Assembly (NCBI GenBank): GCA_016125085.1
Contig: WGMM01000001.1
Span: forward strand, 1 to 64,000
DNA length: 64,000 nucleotides
From: a bacterium
GTDB taxonomy: Bacteria; Planctomycetota; Planctomycetia; Isosphaerales; Isosphaeraceae
Direction of reading: 5' to 3'
A program made the translations under genes and the position numbers. This document shows, piece after piece, positions 1 through 8,086 of this stretch. How positions within the stretch are numbered: position 1 is the first letter of the stretch; every line of letters starts with the position of its first letter. The notes beneath the pieces are model-generated. The model saw only the letters and a list, made by a program, of their open reading frames with translations, ran no database searches and was not told where the DNA came from.

Positions 1-1
1 A

Positions 2-397
2 AACGGATTTCACGCCGGGCCCGACGTGCTCGAAGACAATGCCGAAATCGATCCCCTCGACGATTTCGAGCCGGCTGACGACCGCCCCGACGCGCAATCG
101 GCATCATCGCGGGCGAAGCTGGCGGCCGTCTCGCGGGATGACGGCACGTTTCGGGACCGTATCAAGATGATCCGTTACCGCGACTGGTCCGACTCGCGGG
201 ACGTCATGGCCGACGAGGCCGACATCCTGAGGCAGTTGATGGCCCTGCCCGAGTCGTTCGAGCGGACATTCACGATCCTGGCCCTGTTCGGCTCGGTCAA
301 GGCCTTCCGGCGCAGCTGGCGGGCTTATAAAACCTGGGCCGATCCGCAGCTGGTCGCCGCTGCCGAAGAGGCGTATCAGACGAGCGTGAAGTCATGA
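2..397 (+). CDS. Partial hypothetical protein (5' end outside window)
   Basis: The reading frame is open from the window edge to the TGA at 395-397, so this is the C-terminal part of a longer gene; a GTG at 26 is an internal possibility but nothing marks it as a start. The visible part has an acidic Asp/Glu-rich segment followed by a helical, basic tail rich in Arg, Trp and Ala. I recognise no family. The next open frame begins with an ATG overlapping this stop (ATGA), but the following protein probably starts further on, at 652. Confidence is good that it is coding and low on any function. Confidence 0.55.
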   Translation, partial: NGFHAGPDVLEDNAEIDPLDDFEPADDRPDAQSASSRAKLAAVSRDDGTFRDRIKMIRYRDWSDSRDVMADEADILRQLMALPESFERTFTILALFGSVKAFRRSWRAYKTWADPQLVAAAEEAYQTSVKS

Positions 398-547
398 TCT
401 CGGCCAGCCATTCCGGCCGAAATCTTGCGCGGGTCGACGCGGATATCCCGTGCCGTTCCCAGGCCTGGTCGCGCGCCCCCGCGCGCTTGCCCGGGGCTGC
501 GCAATCGGTGATGCGATCGGCCCATTCGTCCATCTTCCCGATTGGCC

Positions 548-575
548 TCGACAAGATTCGCCGACCTGCTATACT
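548..575 (+). promoter_or_regulatory. Possible sigma-70 promoter before the FAD oxidoreductase
   Basis: TCGACA at 548-553 and TATACT at 570-575 are 16 bp apart. Transcription would begin near 582, about 70 bases before the ATG at 652. This supports the shorter start for that gene. The -35 match is weak. Confidence 0.3.
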
Positions 576-651
576 CCCGCCCGATGGACCCGCCAGGAAG
601 GCGCGGGCCGATATCGGTCACATCGTCGATGAGCACGCAAGGACGGCACCC

Positions 652-2244
652 ATGGATGTCGAAAAGGGACGAGCGGACAAGGCGGTCCACACTCAACCAG
701 GCACGGCCCCGGCCTATCCGCGGCCGCCCCATGCCGTCTACACGCAGCCCGTCGGCGGGCCCACGATCATTGCCGGCGGTGGTCCCGCTGGGCTTACGGC
801 CGCTTATGAGCTCACGAAAAACGGCCATACCTGCACCGTGCTGGAGGCCGACGCGAACCTTGTCGGCGGCATCAGCCGGACCGACACTTATAAAGGCTAC
901 CGGTTCGACATCGGCGGCCACCGGTTCTTTTCGAAGAGCGACGAAGTCAACCGCCTCTGGCGCGAGATTCTGGGCGACCAGTTCCTCAAGCGGCCGCGGC
1001 TATCGCGCATCTATTACGACCGCAAGTTCTTCGACTATCCGCTCAAGCCCGTCGATGCGTTCCTGAAGCTTGGCCCGATCCGTTCGGCCATGATCCTGGC
1101 CAGCTACGTGAAGGCCCGGGTGAAGCCGATCCAGCCCGAGCGAAGTTTCGAAGACTGGGTCGTGAACCGGTTCGGCCGCAAGCTTTTCGAAACCTTCTTC
1201 AAAACCTACACCGAGAAGGTGTGGGGCATGCCGACGACGGAAATTTCGGCCGACTGGGCCGCCCAGCGCATCAAGGGGCTGTCGCTGGTCAAGGCCGTCA
1301 CCAGCGTGCTTTTCAAGCCATTTCAGCGGGCCGGCAAGGGCGCTGTGATCAAAACGCTCATCGACGAATTTCATTATCCGAAATTCGGCCCCGGGCAGAT
1401 GTGGGAAGCCGCCCGCGACCACGTTCGCAATGGCGGCAACCGGGTTGACCAGGATGCCCGCGTGGTGCGTGTGGAGCACGACGGCAGCCATGTTTCGGCC
1501 TTCGTGAGCCGTTCGGCTTCAGGCCGGGAAACCCGCCACACAGGGCGGAATTTTCTGTCGACGCTGCCGCTGCGCACGCTGGCGCGTATCATGAACCCCC
1601 CTGCCCCGATTGAGGTTCAGGCGGCCGCGGCGGCATTGAAATATCGCGATTTTCTGACGGTCGTGCTGATCGTGGATCAGCCGGAGACCTTTCCGGATAC
1701 GTGGATTTACGTGCATGATCCGTCGGTGCGGCTGGGCCGGGTGCAGAATTTCAAGAACTGGTCGCCGCACATGGTGCCGGACCAGGCGAAATCGAGCCTG
1801 GGGCTGGAGTATTTCTGTTTCGAAGGCGACGACCTGTGGCGCATGACCGACGCCGAGCTGATCGCCCTGGGCCGCGAGGAAATCGGCCGGATCGGCCTGG
1901 TGGACCCGGCGAAGGTGGTGGATGGCTGCGTCGTTCGCATGCCGAAGGCGTATCCGGTCTACGACGACGAATATCAGGCCAATGTGGACATCATCCGCAA
2001 CTGGCTGGCCCGGCTGGAAAACCTGCAGGTGGCCGGCCGCAACGGCATGCACAAATACAATAACCAGGACCATTCGATGATGACGGCCCTGCTGGCCGCC
2101 CGGAATATCCTGGGCCAGGGTGCCTTCGACCCCTGGTGCGTGAACACCGACGCCGAATATCACGAGGAACAGGCCGCCACTGACCGCACGGCGGCCGACA
2201 CAGCAGGACGAGCGGTGCCGAGGAGGGTTTCGAACGTCGCCTGA
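652..2244 (+). CDS. NAD(P)/FAD-dependent oxidoreductase, UDP-galactopyranose mutase / HemY-like
   Basis: About 530 residues. The N-terminal part has an FAD-binding Rossmann motif (GGGPAGLTAAYEL, then an acidic residue ending the second strand in VLEAD), followed by GGISRT and FDIGGHRFF, typical of the COG1232 amine-oxidase/UDP-galactopyranose-mutase superfamily. Such proteins often sit with sugar-polymer genes and may act on a nucleotide sugar or lipid-linked sugar; the substrate cannot be told here. The frame stays open back to an ATG at 394, but that extension has no recognisable domain. The ATG at 652 follows a GCAAGGA ribosome-binding site and a possible promoter, so I chose it. The C-terminal tail is Ala/Arg-rich and unconserved. 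Confidence 0.8.
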   Translation: MDVEKGRADKAVHTQPGTAPAYPRPPHAVYTQPVGGPTIIAGGGPAGLTAAYELTKNGHTCTVLEADANLVGGISRTDTYKGYRFDIGGHRFFSKSDEVNRLWREILGDQFLKRPRLSRIYYDRKFFDYPLKPVDAFLKLGPIRSAMILASYVKARVKPIQPERSFEDWVVNRFGRKLFETFFKTYTEKVWGMPTTEISADWAAQRIKGLSLVKAVTSVLFKPFQRAGKGAVIKTLIDEFHYPKFGPGQMWEAARDHVRNGGNRVDQDARVVRVEHDGSHVSAFVSRSASGRETRHTGRNFLSTLPLRTLARIMNPPAPIEVQAAAAALKYRDFLTVVLIVDQPETFPDTWIYVHDPSVRLGRVQNFKNWSPHMVPDQAKSSLGLEYFCFEGDDLWRMTDAELIALGREEIGRIGLVDPAKVVDGCVVRMPKAYPVYDDEYQANVDIIRNWLARLENLQVAGRNGMHKYNNQDHSMMTALLAARNILGQGAFDPWCVNTDAEYHEEQAATDRTAADTAGRAVPRRVSNVA

Positions 2245-2277
2245 TTTCGAAATGGCTTCCACTTCGGACGCACACCG

Positions 2278-2481
2278 ATGCCTTACGTGAACGTAAAGAT
2301 TACCCGCGACGGCGTAACGGCCCGGCAGAAGGCCCAGATCGTGGCCGAGATCACGGCGACTCTGGAGCGTGTGCTGGGCAAACGTCCGGAGTATACGCAT
2401 ATCGTGATCGACGAAATCGACCCGGAGAACTGGGGCTTCGCCGGCATGCTGACGAGCGAATACCGCAAGCGGCAGGGTTGA
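2278..2481 (+). CDS. 4-oxalocrotonate tautomerase family protein
   Basis: 67 residues, the usual size of a 4-OT monomer. It begins Met-Pro, so Pro2 becomes the N-terminal catalytic base after Met removal, and continues with PYVNVKI and a short alpha/beta unit. The family catalyses keto-enol tautomerisation in small hexamers or dimers; the physiological substrate is unknown. It starts 33 bases after the oxidoreductase stop and may be co-transcribed with it. Confidence 0.85.
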   Translation: MPYVNVKITRDGVTARQKAQIVAEITATLERVLGKRPEYTHIVIDEIDPENWGFAGMLTSEYRKRQG

Positions 2482-2738
2482 ATTTTGCCGGGTTCGGCCC
2501 GAAATCGTTCGAAACCGGTGCGGAATCTCGATCCGTTGCCCGGCTGTTTCGCGGATAGTGTTTCATGGGCTGTCGAAGTCGCCGTGCGAGCCTGAGCCCA
2601 CCTGTCGCGCGGATCGCTTCGTACTTCGTGGCCGGGTGGTTGGTCATCGGTTATGATGAAATGGATGAGTCTTCTCCGGTGAGCTTTGCGAGTAGGCATG
2701 GTATTTGTGTGGAATCGGGCGGACGAAGGGGTTCGATC

Positions 2739-3359
2739 ATGTCGACGACATTGCCGATCACGACAAGCCCGGCGAAGGGGTCGGACGCTCCATTCGAAGT
2801 GACCGTCGAGATCTTTGCCCGGATGGTCGAATCAGGGCTGATTCCACGCGATCGCCGCGTGTATCTTCGGGACGGGAGGCTATACGAAAAAATGGCGAAG
2901 ACCCGGGCACATGGGTATGTCGGGGCGGCCTTTGACCGTGCGATTCAGCGGCGTTTGCCGGAAGGCTGGAGTCTCTGGCCCGAGAGTACGGTCGAGTTCG
3001 ACAGGGCGAACGCTCCCCTGCCCGATTTCACGATCGTGAGGGGCGGCAATCCGCTCGATTTCGGCTCGCCCGATCGATATCCGGGGCCGGCGGATGTGGC
3101 CGTCGTGATCGAAGTGGCCGTGACCAGCCTTCAGGAAGACCTGACGACGGCCCTGGAACTTTATGCCCGGTTCGGGATCCCGGTTTACTGGGTGCTGGAC
3201 GTGACCGGCGGCCGCGTTCTGGTCCATTCGGATCCGCGCGTGACCGGGGGCCGGGGCGAATACGCCCGGGTCGAGACATTCCGGACCGGTCAATCGATCC
3301 CGCTGGTTCTGGACGGTCAGGAAGCGGCCCGGGTGCCGTTCGAGGAGGTTCTCAGGTGA
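2739..3359 (+). CDS. Uma2 family endonuclease-fold protein (DUF820)
   Basis: 206 residues from the ATG at 2739, preceded by a GAAGGGG ribosome-binding site; upstream in-frame ATGs add a tail that does not look conserved. The features are those of Uma2 proteins, a PD-(D/E)XK nuclease-like fold: a YLRDGRLYE segment, PLPDFTIVRGG, then VVIEVAVTSLQ and a YARFGIPVYWVLD strand-turn-strand. Asp and Glu of the presumed active site lie in LPDF and VIEVA. Uma2 genes are numerous in planctomycetes and cyanobacteria and their cellular role is unsettled. Confidence 0.85.
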   Translation: MSTTLPITTSPAKGSDAPFEVTVEIFARMVESGLIPRDRRVYLRDGRLYEKMAKTRAHGYVGAAFDRAIQRRLPEGWSLWPESTVEFDRANAPLPDFTIVRGGNPLDFGSPDRYPGPADVAVVIEVAVTSLQEDLTTALELYARFGIPVYWVLDVTGGRVLVHSDPRVTGGRGEYARVETFRTGQSIPLVLDGQEAARVPFEEVLR

Positions 3360-3467
3360 TGGGGAAAATGCAAATTACTGTAATGTGATGCGTGATGCAG
3401 AATCATCAGGAGTGATCATTTTCTCGCTCGCAACAGCATCCCCGGCCCACTGATTTTCTTGGGGGTA

Positions 3468-4163
3468 TTATTCCTCGTCGTCGTCACGCTTGTCCGTGCA
3501 GGATTCGAACCACTTCAAGAAGTTCGGAGCGAGAGGCATGAGAGTCGCATAGTTGATATCGTCCATTAACTTATCGTATTGCGGGTGCGCTGGATCGTTC
3601 AGAATCGCTCGATAGTCGGGATATGGATCCAATGCCTGCTGGATCCGCTCATCGAAGAACGGTTTGCACCATTCGTAACGCCAGTACCAGTCCCAGTAGT
3701 AAATGCAGCCCCGATCTGCTTCTCGCAAGGAGATGCAGACGAGGCTGTTCTGGGAACAACGGGCGATTGCGATCACGCCTTTCGGAAGAAAATATTCAAC
3801 CTCGTGATCCACCATTTCCTGCAGCAGGTCAGCCGGGGATTCGTCAGCCGGTTCGGATACAGGAATTCCGAAGAATTCGACCGGGCAGTCATCGCGGGAG
3901 GGGGTGTCGACGAACTCCGTCCGAAATGGTACGCCGGTGAGAAACGTGTAACGAAACTCGTCGACGAATCCTCCGTTACTGACCGACAGGAATTGCCGGT
4001 ATTCTTTGGGCAACTGTGTGAAGAATTCGAAGTCATCACCTGCATTCTCAGCCGTGATGTTCGGATATGAGCCTCGGATCGCATCGAACATGGCATTTCC
4101 CCACGCACACGTGCCTGGCCTGGTATCACGAACGGCGAATCGAATTCCGTACTTCGTCGTCAT
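3468..4163 (-). CDS. SMI1/KNR4 (SUKH) family protein
   Basis: 231 residues. The N-terminal half carries the SUKH hallmark LPKEYRQFLSVSNGG, followed by acidic and aromatic segments (YYWDWYWRYEW) and an acidic tail (DKRDDDEE). SUKH proteins commonly act as immunity proteins in polymorphic toxin systems, or as general binding modules. No toxin gene is visible beside it, so it is either an orphan immunity-like protein or housekeeping. A ribosome-binding site (AGGA) precedes the ATG at 4163. The gene stands alone on the minus strand. Confidence 0.8.
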   Translation of the reverse strand: MTTKYGIRFAVRDTRPGTCAWGNAMFDAIRGSYPNITAENAGDDFEFFTQLPKEYRQFLSVSNGGFVDEFRYTFLTGVPFRTEFVDTPSRDDCPVEFFGIPVSEPADESPADLLQEMVDHEVEYFLPKGVIAIARCSQNSLVCISLREADRGCIYYWDWYWRYEWCKPFFDERIQQALDPYPDYRAILNDPAHPQYDKLMDDINYATLMPLAPNFLKWFESCTDKRDDDEE

Positions 4164-4383
4164 GGACGAAATTCCTGACTCTGAAAGGACGCGAGATTTT
4201 CGACCCCCATCAGATTAATCGGGATGACTGAGTCACTCAATCGTGTTCGATACCGATCGATGAGATGCCGCCTATCGATCGGCTCGAATCAAAATTGTGC
4301 CGCATCGTGCAGTGCAGGACACTCGGGGAAACCCAGACGCCAGATCGTCCATTGTTCGATTTTAGAAAAATTACTCCATTGAC

Positions 4384-4403
4384 ATGTCGCGATGTCACGA
4401 TAT
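4384..4403 (+). promoter_or_regulatory. Probable ArsR-type operator, copy 1
   Basis: Imperfect dyad ATGTCGC-N6-ACGATAT about 100 bases upstream of the arsR-like gene. The same arrangement (ATGTCGC-N6-GCGATAT) recurs at 4886-4905 before the persulfide dioxygenase gene. A shared dyad in front of the regulator and of its likely target suggests autoregulated repression. The rest of 4164-4505 is non-coding leader, relatively AT-rich around 4360-4420. Confidence 0.6.
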
Positions 4404-4505
4404 ATTAGAGGTGTGAAGTCGAAGTACCGTACGGGTTGCGGGATGGCTGAGGCTGTCAGGCGACCCGGGCGGGGGGGCTTCGGGAAAGGAACGAATGGCG
4501 AAGTC

Positions 4506-4850
4506 ATGAACGAAACCAAAACCCTGGCGCCACCGACTGAGCAGGAAGCGGCTGCCCTCGAAGCGGCGGCCGATTGCCTGCGCACGCTGGCCCACCCGGC
4601 CCGGCTGCGGATGCTCCAGATGCTGCTGTGCGAGCGGTATCGCGTGGGTGAGCTGGCCGAGGCTTGCGGCATCGCGCCGCATGTGGCCAGCGAACACCTG
4701 CGGCTGCTCCAGCGCTGCGGCTTTCTCAAGCCGGTACGCGAGGGTCGCAACACGTACTACCAAGTGATCGATACCCATGTCGGGTCGCTGCTGGAATGCC
4801 TCCGCACCCGATTCGACTGCGGCTGCGGCACGCCGGCCCAGTCCGCCTGA
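4506..4850 (+). CDS. ArsR/SmtB family transcriptional repressor, probably sulfide/persulfide-responsive
   Basis: 114 residues from the ATG at 4506; the frame is open further upstream but the extension overlaps the operator at 4384. A winged helix-turn-helix is clear: AHPARLRMLQMLL, RVGELAEACGIAPHVASEHLRLL (recognition helix), then the beta wing VREGRNTYYQVID. There are seven cysteines (24, 42, 54, 71, 98, 105, 107). The Cys in the second helix and those in the C-terminal helix recall the two-Cys persulfide switch of BigR/SqrR, although Cys42 aligns about four residues later than the SqrR cysteine by eye. Canonical CVC arsenic-site cysteines are absent. Next to sulfide-oxidation genes with a shared dyad, persulfide sensing is the best inference; metal sensing is the alternative. 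Confidence 0.85.
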   Translation: MNETKTLAPPTEQEAAALEAAADCLRTLAHPARLRMLQMLLCERYRVGELAEACGIAPHVASEHLRLLQRCGFLKPVREGRNTYYQVIDTHVGSLLECLRTRFDCGCGTPAQSA

Positions 4851-4885
4851 ATACGACCGAACCACGTCCCTTTTTTTGGCTGGAT

Positions 4886-4905
4886 ATGTCGCCGCATCGC
4901 GATAT
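4886..4905 (+). promoter_or_regulatory. Probable ArsR-type operator, copy 2
   Basis: Dyad ATGTCGC-N6-GCGATAT (arms pair with one mismatch) between the regulator stop and the dioxygenase start. It matches copy 1 at 17 of 23 positions over the compared stretch. It lies 39-58 bases upstream of the ATG, where repressor binding would block transcription. Confidence 0.65.
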
Positions 4906-4943
4906 TTCCGACAAGACAAGAACCCTGAAAGGAAGCCGGACCG

Positions 4944-6344
4944 ATGATTCTCGACCAGTATTATCTGAGCTGTCTGTCGCACGCGTCGTATCTGGTGGCG
5001 GACGAGACGACCAAAATCGCCGCCGTGGTCGACCCGCAGCGGGACATTGACCACTACTTCAAGGACGCAGCCGAGAAGGGGCTGACGATCAAGTATGTGA
5101 TCCTGACCCACTTCCATGCCGACTTCCTGGCCGGGCACATCGAAATGCGCGACCATGCCGGGGCCGAGATCGTGATGGCCAAACGGGCCCAGGCCGAATT
5201 CGAAGTGCGGAAGGTGGGCGACGGCGACCGGATCGAGCTTGGGCCGAACGTCACGCTGGAGTTTCTGGAAACGCCCGGCCACACGCCCGAAGGCCTGAGC
5301 GTGCTGGTTTACGACAACGTGAAGGACCCGAAGACGCCCCATGCGGTGCTGACGGGCGACACGCTGTTCGTGGGCGACGTAGGCCGGCCCGACCTGCTGG
5401 CTTCGATCGGCGTGACGGCCGACGAGCTGGCCGACATGCTTTATGACTCGATCCATAACAAAATCCTGCCCCTGGCCGATTCGGTGCTGGTCTATCCGGC
5501 CCACGGCGCGGGCAGCATGTGCGGCAAGAACCTGGGCCAGGAATTGCATTCCACGATGGGCGAGCAGCGCAAATTCAATTATGCCCTGCGGCCGATGAGC
5601 CGCGAGGACTTCAAGGCGATCGTGACGGACGATCAGCCCGAGGCGCCTGATTATTTCGTCCACAGCGCCATTCTGAACCGGCAGGAACGTCCGGTTCTGG
5701 CGAAGACGAAGAGCGAGTCGATCAAGCCGATCGCGCTGGACGAAGTGCTGAAGATGGCGAAAGCCGGCGCCCAGTTGCTGGACGTGCGTGAGGGCATCGA
5801 CTACGCCGGTTCGCACCTGGCCGGGTCGATCAACATCGCCCTGAAGGGCAAGTATGCGACGTGGGCGGGCTCGATGCTCAGCCACAAGGAGCCGATCGTG
5901 GTGATCGGCGAGGATGAGCAGGTCGAAGAGGCCGTGGTGCGGCTGGGCCGGATTGGCTTCGACAACGTGGCCGGGGCCCTGGAAGGTGGCATGATGGCCC
6001 TGGACGAGCGTTCTGAACTTCTCCGCAAGGTGGAGCGGATCACGGCCCAGGCTCTGGCCGACATGATCGACAGTGGCGAGAAGGTGACCGTGCTGGACGT
6101 TCGCAGCGAGAAGGAGCACGGGGGCGGGCACATCGAAGGGTCGATCAACATCCCGCTGACGCATTTGGAAGAGAATCTGGCGAAGCTGCCGAAATCGGAC
6201 CGGCTGGTGATTCACTGCGAGGGCGGCTACCGGTCGTCGATCGGGGCCGGCATTCTGGCGAATCACGGCTTCGGCAACGTGCTGGACCTGGTGGGCGGCT
6301 ACAAGGCCTGGGCGGCGTCGCAATTGCCCGTGGCGGTGGGGTGA
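4944..6344 (+). CDS. Persulfide dioxygenase-rhodanese fusion (MBL fold + two rhodanese domains)
   Basis: 466 residues after an AAAGGAAG ribosome-binding site. Residues 1-235 form a metallo-beta-lactamase-fold dioxygenase: THFHADF gives His56, His58 and Asp60, followed by GHTPEG, TGDTLFVGDVGRPD and YPAHGAGS for the remaining iron ligands. Two rhodanese domains follow. The first (about 265-355) has LLDVREGIDYAGSHL but IGEDEQ where the active Cys should be, so it is probably inactive. The second (about 365-460) keeps the CEGGYRSS loop with Cys425. ETHE1-like enzymes oxidise glutathione persulfide to sulfite, and the rhodanese would move sulfane sulfur. It is the first structural gene of the sulfide operon. 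Confidence 0.9.
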   Translation: MILDQYYLSCLSHASYLVADETTKIAAVVDPQRDIDHYFKDAAEKGLTIKYVILTHFHADFLAGHIEMRDHAGAEIVMAKRAQAEFEVRKVGDGDRIELGPNVTLEFLETPGHTPEGLSVLVYDNVKDPKTPHAVLTGDTLFVGDVGRPDLLASIGVTADELADMLYDSIHNKILPLADSVLVYPAHGAGSMCGKNLGQELHSTMGEQRKFNYALRPMSREDFKAIVTDDQPEAPDYFVHSAILNRQERPVLAKTKSESIKPIALDEVLKMAKAGAQLLDVREGIDYAGSHLAGSINIALKGKYATWAGSMLSHKEPIVVIGEDEQVEEAVVRLGRIGFDNVAGALEGGMMALDERSELLRKVERITAQALADMIDSGEKVTVLDVRSEKEHGGGHIEGSINIPLTHLEENLAKLPKSDRLVIHCEGGYRSSIGAGILANHGFGNVLDLVGGYKAWAASQLPVAVG

Positions 6345-6361
6345 TCAGGGGCTCGGTCGAG

Positions 6362-6440
6362 AAAAGGGGTCTGACCCCTTTTCTCTTCGACAGCCAGAAA
6401 AGGGGTCTGACCCCTTTTTCTTCCTGACCCCGTTTTCTTG
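6362..6440. repeat. Two full and one partial copy of a GGGGTCTGACCCC palindrome
   Basis: AAAA-GGGGTC-T-GACCCC-TTTT occurs at 6362-6382 and again at 6398-6418, with a half copy (CTGACCCCGTTTTC) at 6424-6437. It fills the gap between the dioxygenase and TauE/SafE genes. Each copy could fold into a hairpin with a T-run on either strand, so it may attenuate transcription. Similar GTCTGACCCC palindromes are dispersed elements in many bacterial genomes. Confidence 0.8.
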
Positions 6441-6477
6441 CTTCGACAGGCATTTTTTGAGGGGGAGGCTTGGCCGG

Positions 6478-7296
6478 ATGAATCCGCTGACGATCGCGTT
6501 CGGGCTGGTTACCGGCCTTTCTCTGGGCCTGACTGGCGGTGGCGGGGCGATCTTCGCCGTGCCGCTGCTGGTTTACGGCTCGGGCCTGCACACGCGACAG
6601 GCCACGATCGTTTCGATCATCGCCGTCGGGGCCACGGCGTTCGTGGGCTTCCTGATGCGATGGCGCAAGAACCAGGTGGAGATCAGGCCCGGCTTCGCCT
6701 TCGCGGCGACGGGCATGCTGACGGCCCCGCTGGGCGACATGCTGGGCGACATGCTGCCCGATGCCCTGGTGATGACGCTCTTCGGCGGGCTGATGCTGGT
6801 CGTGTCGGCCCGGATGTGGCGGTCGGCACGCAAGCCGGCCGATGCCTTCGTGCCGCTGGAAGAAGGCCCCGGTTGCGGCCCCAGTTGCCCGCACGATCCT
6901 GAAGGACGCCTGCGGGTGACCAGCCGGTGCGCGCGGCTTCTGGGCCTGATCGGCATGGGTGTGGGGCTGCTGACGGGCCTGTTCGGCATCGGCGGCGGGT
7001 TCGTGATCGTCCCGGCCCTGGTGCTCCTGGCCCATATGGATCTCAAGAACGCCGTGGGCACGTCGCTGCTGGTGATTACGCTGGTGAGCCTTTCGGCCGT
7101 TGCGGGTGTGGTCGTCTCCGGCGACGAATTCCCCCGCCAGGCGGCCGGGCTTTTCCTGTCAGGCTCGCTTCTGGGCATGTTCGCGGGCACGGCGGCCGCG
7201 CGCCGCATCGGCGGCCCGCACTTGCAGAAAGGCTTCGCCATAGCCATTCTGGGTGTGGCCGTCTGGGTCATCGCAAAGAACGCACTGTCGATCTGA
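6478..7296 (+). CDS. TauE/SafE family sulfite/sulfur-anion exporter
   Basis: 272 residues from the ATG at 6478, preceded by a strong GGGGGAGG; an in-frame TTG seven codons earlier is less likely. It is a polytopic protein with the family's two internally repeated halves, starting LTGGGGAIFAVPLLVY and later LFGIGGGFVIVPALVLL, each followed by membrane segments. The central loop is hydrophilic and has a CGPSCPH motif that may bind metal or sulfur; I do not know its role. In this operon it most likely exports sulfite made by the dioxygenase. Confidence 0.9.
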   Translation: MNPLTIAFGLVTGLSLGLTGGGGAIFAVPLLVYGSGLHTRQATIVSIIAVGATAFVGFLMRWRKNQVEIRPGFAFAATGMLTAPLGDMLGDMLPDALVMTLFGGLMLVVSARMWRSARKPADAFVPLEEGPGCGPSCPHDPEGRLRVTSRCARLLGLIGMGVGLLTGLFGIGGGFVIVPALVLLAHMDLKNAVGTSLLVITLVSLSAVAGVVVSGDEFPRQAAGLFLSGSLLGMFAGTAAARRIGGPHLQKGFAIAILGVAVWVIAKNALSI

Positions 7297-7373
7297 CATC
7301 CCGGGGCACCGGATGCACGATCCGCTCTGATTCTCGTATCCGCTCTGATGTACACGAAAGGACTTCCCGGACC

Positions 7374-7976
7374 ATGATCACACGCCGACACCTGATGGCC
7401 GCCTCAGCCACGTTGCCCCTTCTGGCCGAAGCCCAGGCCGCTGAAATCGCCGCGAATGCCGAAATCGCTGCGAATGCCGAAATCGCTGCCAATGCTGCCG
7501 ATGAGCTGCAATTCCCTCGCGTCGCGGGTTACGGCGGCGTGTTTCCGATCGACGGCATCGCCGAACCGCCCCTGCCCGGCACCAAGGTCCTCTTCGACGT
7601 GACGACCGAGGCCAAGCCCGGCGAGCTGAACAAGGGGCTGGAAGTGGTCGCCCGGTTCCTCAACCTGGCCGCCCTGGCAGGTGTACCCAACGGTGCGGTG
7701 ACGGTCGAAGTGGTCATTCACGGGGCGACGGTCATCTCCAGCCTGAAGCAGGCGGCTTATGCGGCGAAGACCGGCTCGGACGCCGTCAACCCGAACGAGA
7801 AGCTGATCGCCGCGCTGGCGGCCGCCGGCGTGCCGGTGTGGATCTGCAGCCAGGCCGTGCGGCGGCAGAAATTCGCCCTGAACGACATTCAGCCGACGAT
7901 CAGGCCGGCGACATCGGCCATGGCCGTTTCGATCTCCCGCCAGCAGGCCGGCTGGGCCGTTCTCTTGCCCCATTGA
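7374..7976 (+). CDS. Secreted DsrE/DsrF-like sulfur-carrier family protein with tandem N-terminal repeat
   Basis: 200 residues after a GAAAGGA site. The N-terminus looks like a Tat or Sec signal (TRRHLMAASATLPLLAEAQA). An 18-bp unit encoding AEIAAN then repeats three times (about 7440-7500). The DsrE-like fold follows: TKVLFDVTTEA, VTVEVVIHGATV, and PVWICSQAV, where the Cys matches the position used for sulfur transfer in DsrE-family proteins. Placement between an exporter and sulfide:quinone oxidoreductase suggests sulfane-sulfur handling outside the cytoplasm. The repeat is probably a flexible linker produced by slippage. Confidence 0.8.
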   Translation: MITRRHLMAASATLPLLAEAQAAEIAANAEIAANAEIAANAADELQFPRVAGYGGVFPIDGIAEPPLPGTKVLFDVTTEAKPGELNKGLEVVARFLNLAALAGVPNGAVTVEVVIHGATVISSLKQAAYAAKTGSDAVNPNEKLIAALAAAGVPVWICSQAVRRQKFALNDIQPTIRPATSAMAVSISRQQAGWAVLLPH

Positions 7977-8086
7977 TTTCGGTTCGACAAGAATAGAGCA
8001 CTTTCGTCCGCTGGCTTCAGGGGTTGCAACCCTGGCTTGCGGGCGATCGCATCTGACACACGCCACCGGAGAGCGAGAAGCAGGAC

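Noticed and set aside
394..651. Earlier ATG for the FAD oxidoreductase, overlapping the previous stop
   Set aside because: The added 86 residues look like translated non-coding DNA, and a promoter and ribosome-binding site lie inside this stretch.
4395..6323. A 642-residue open frame on the minus strand
   Set aside because: It is the mirror of the persulfide dioxygenase gene in GC-rich DNA, with His/Gln-rich translation and no conserved motif.
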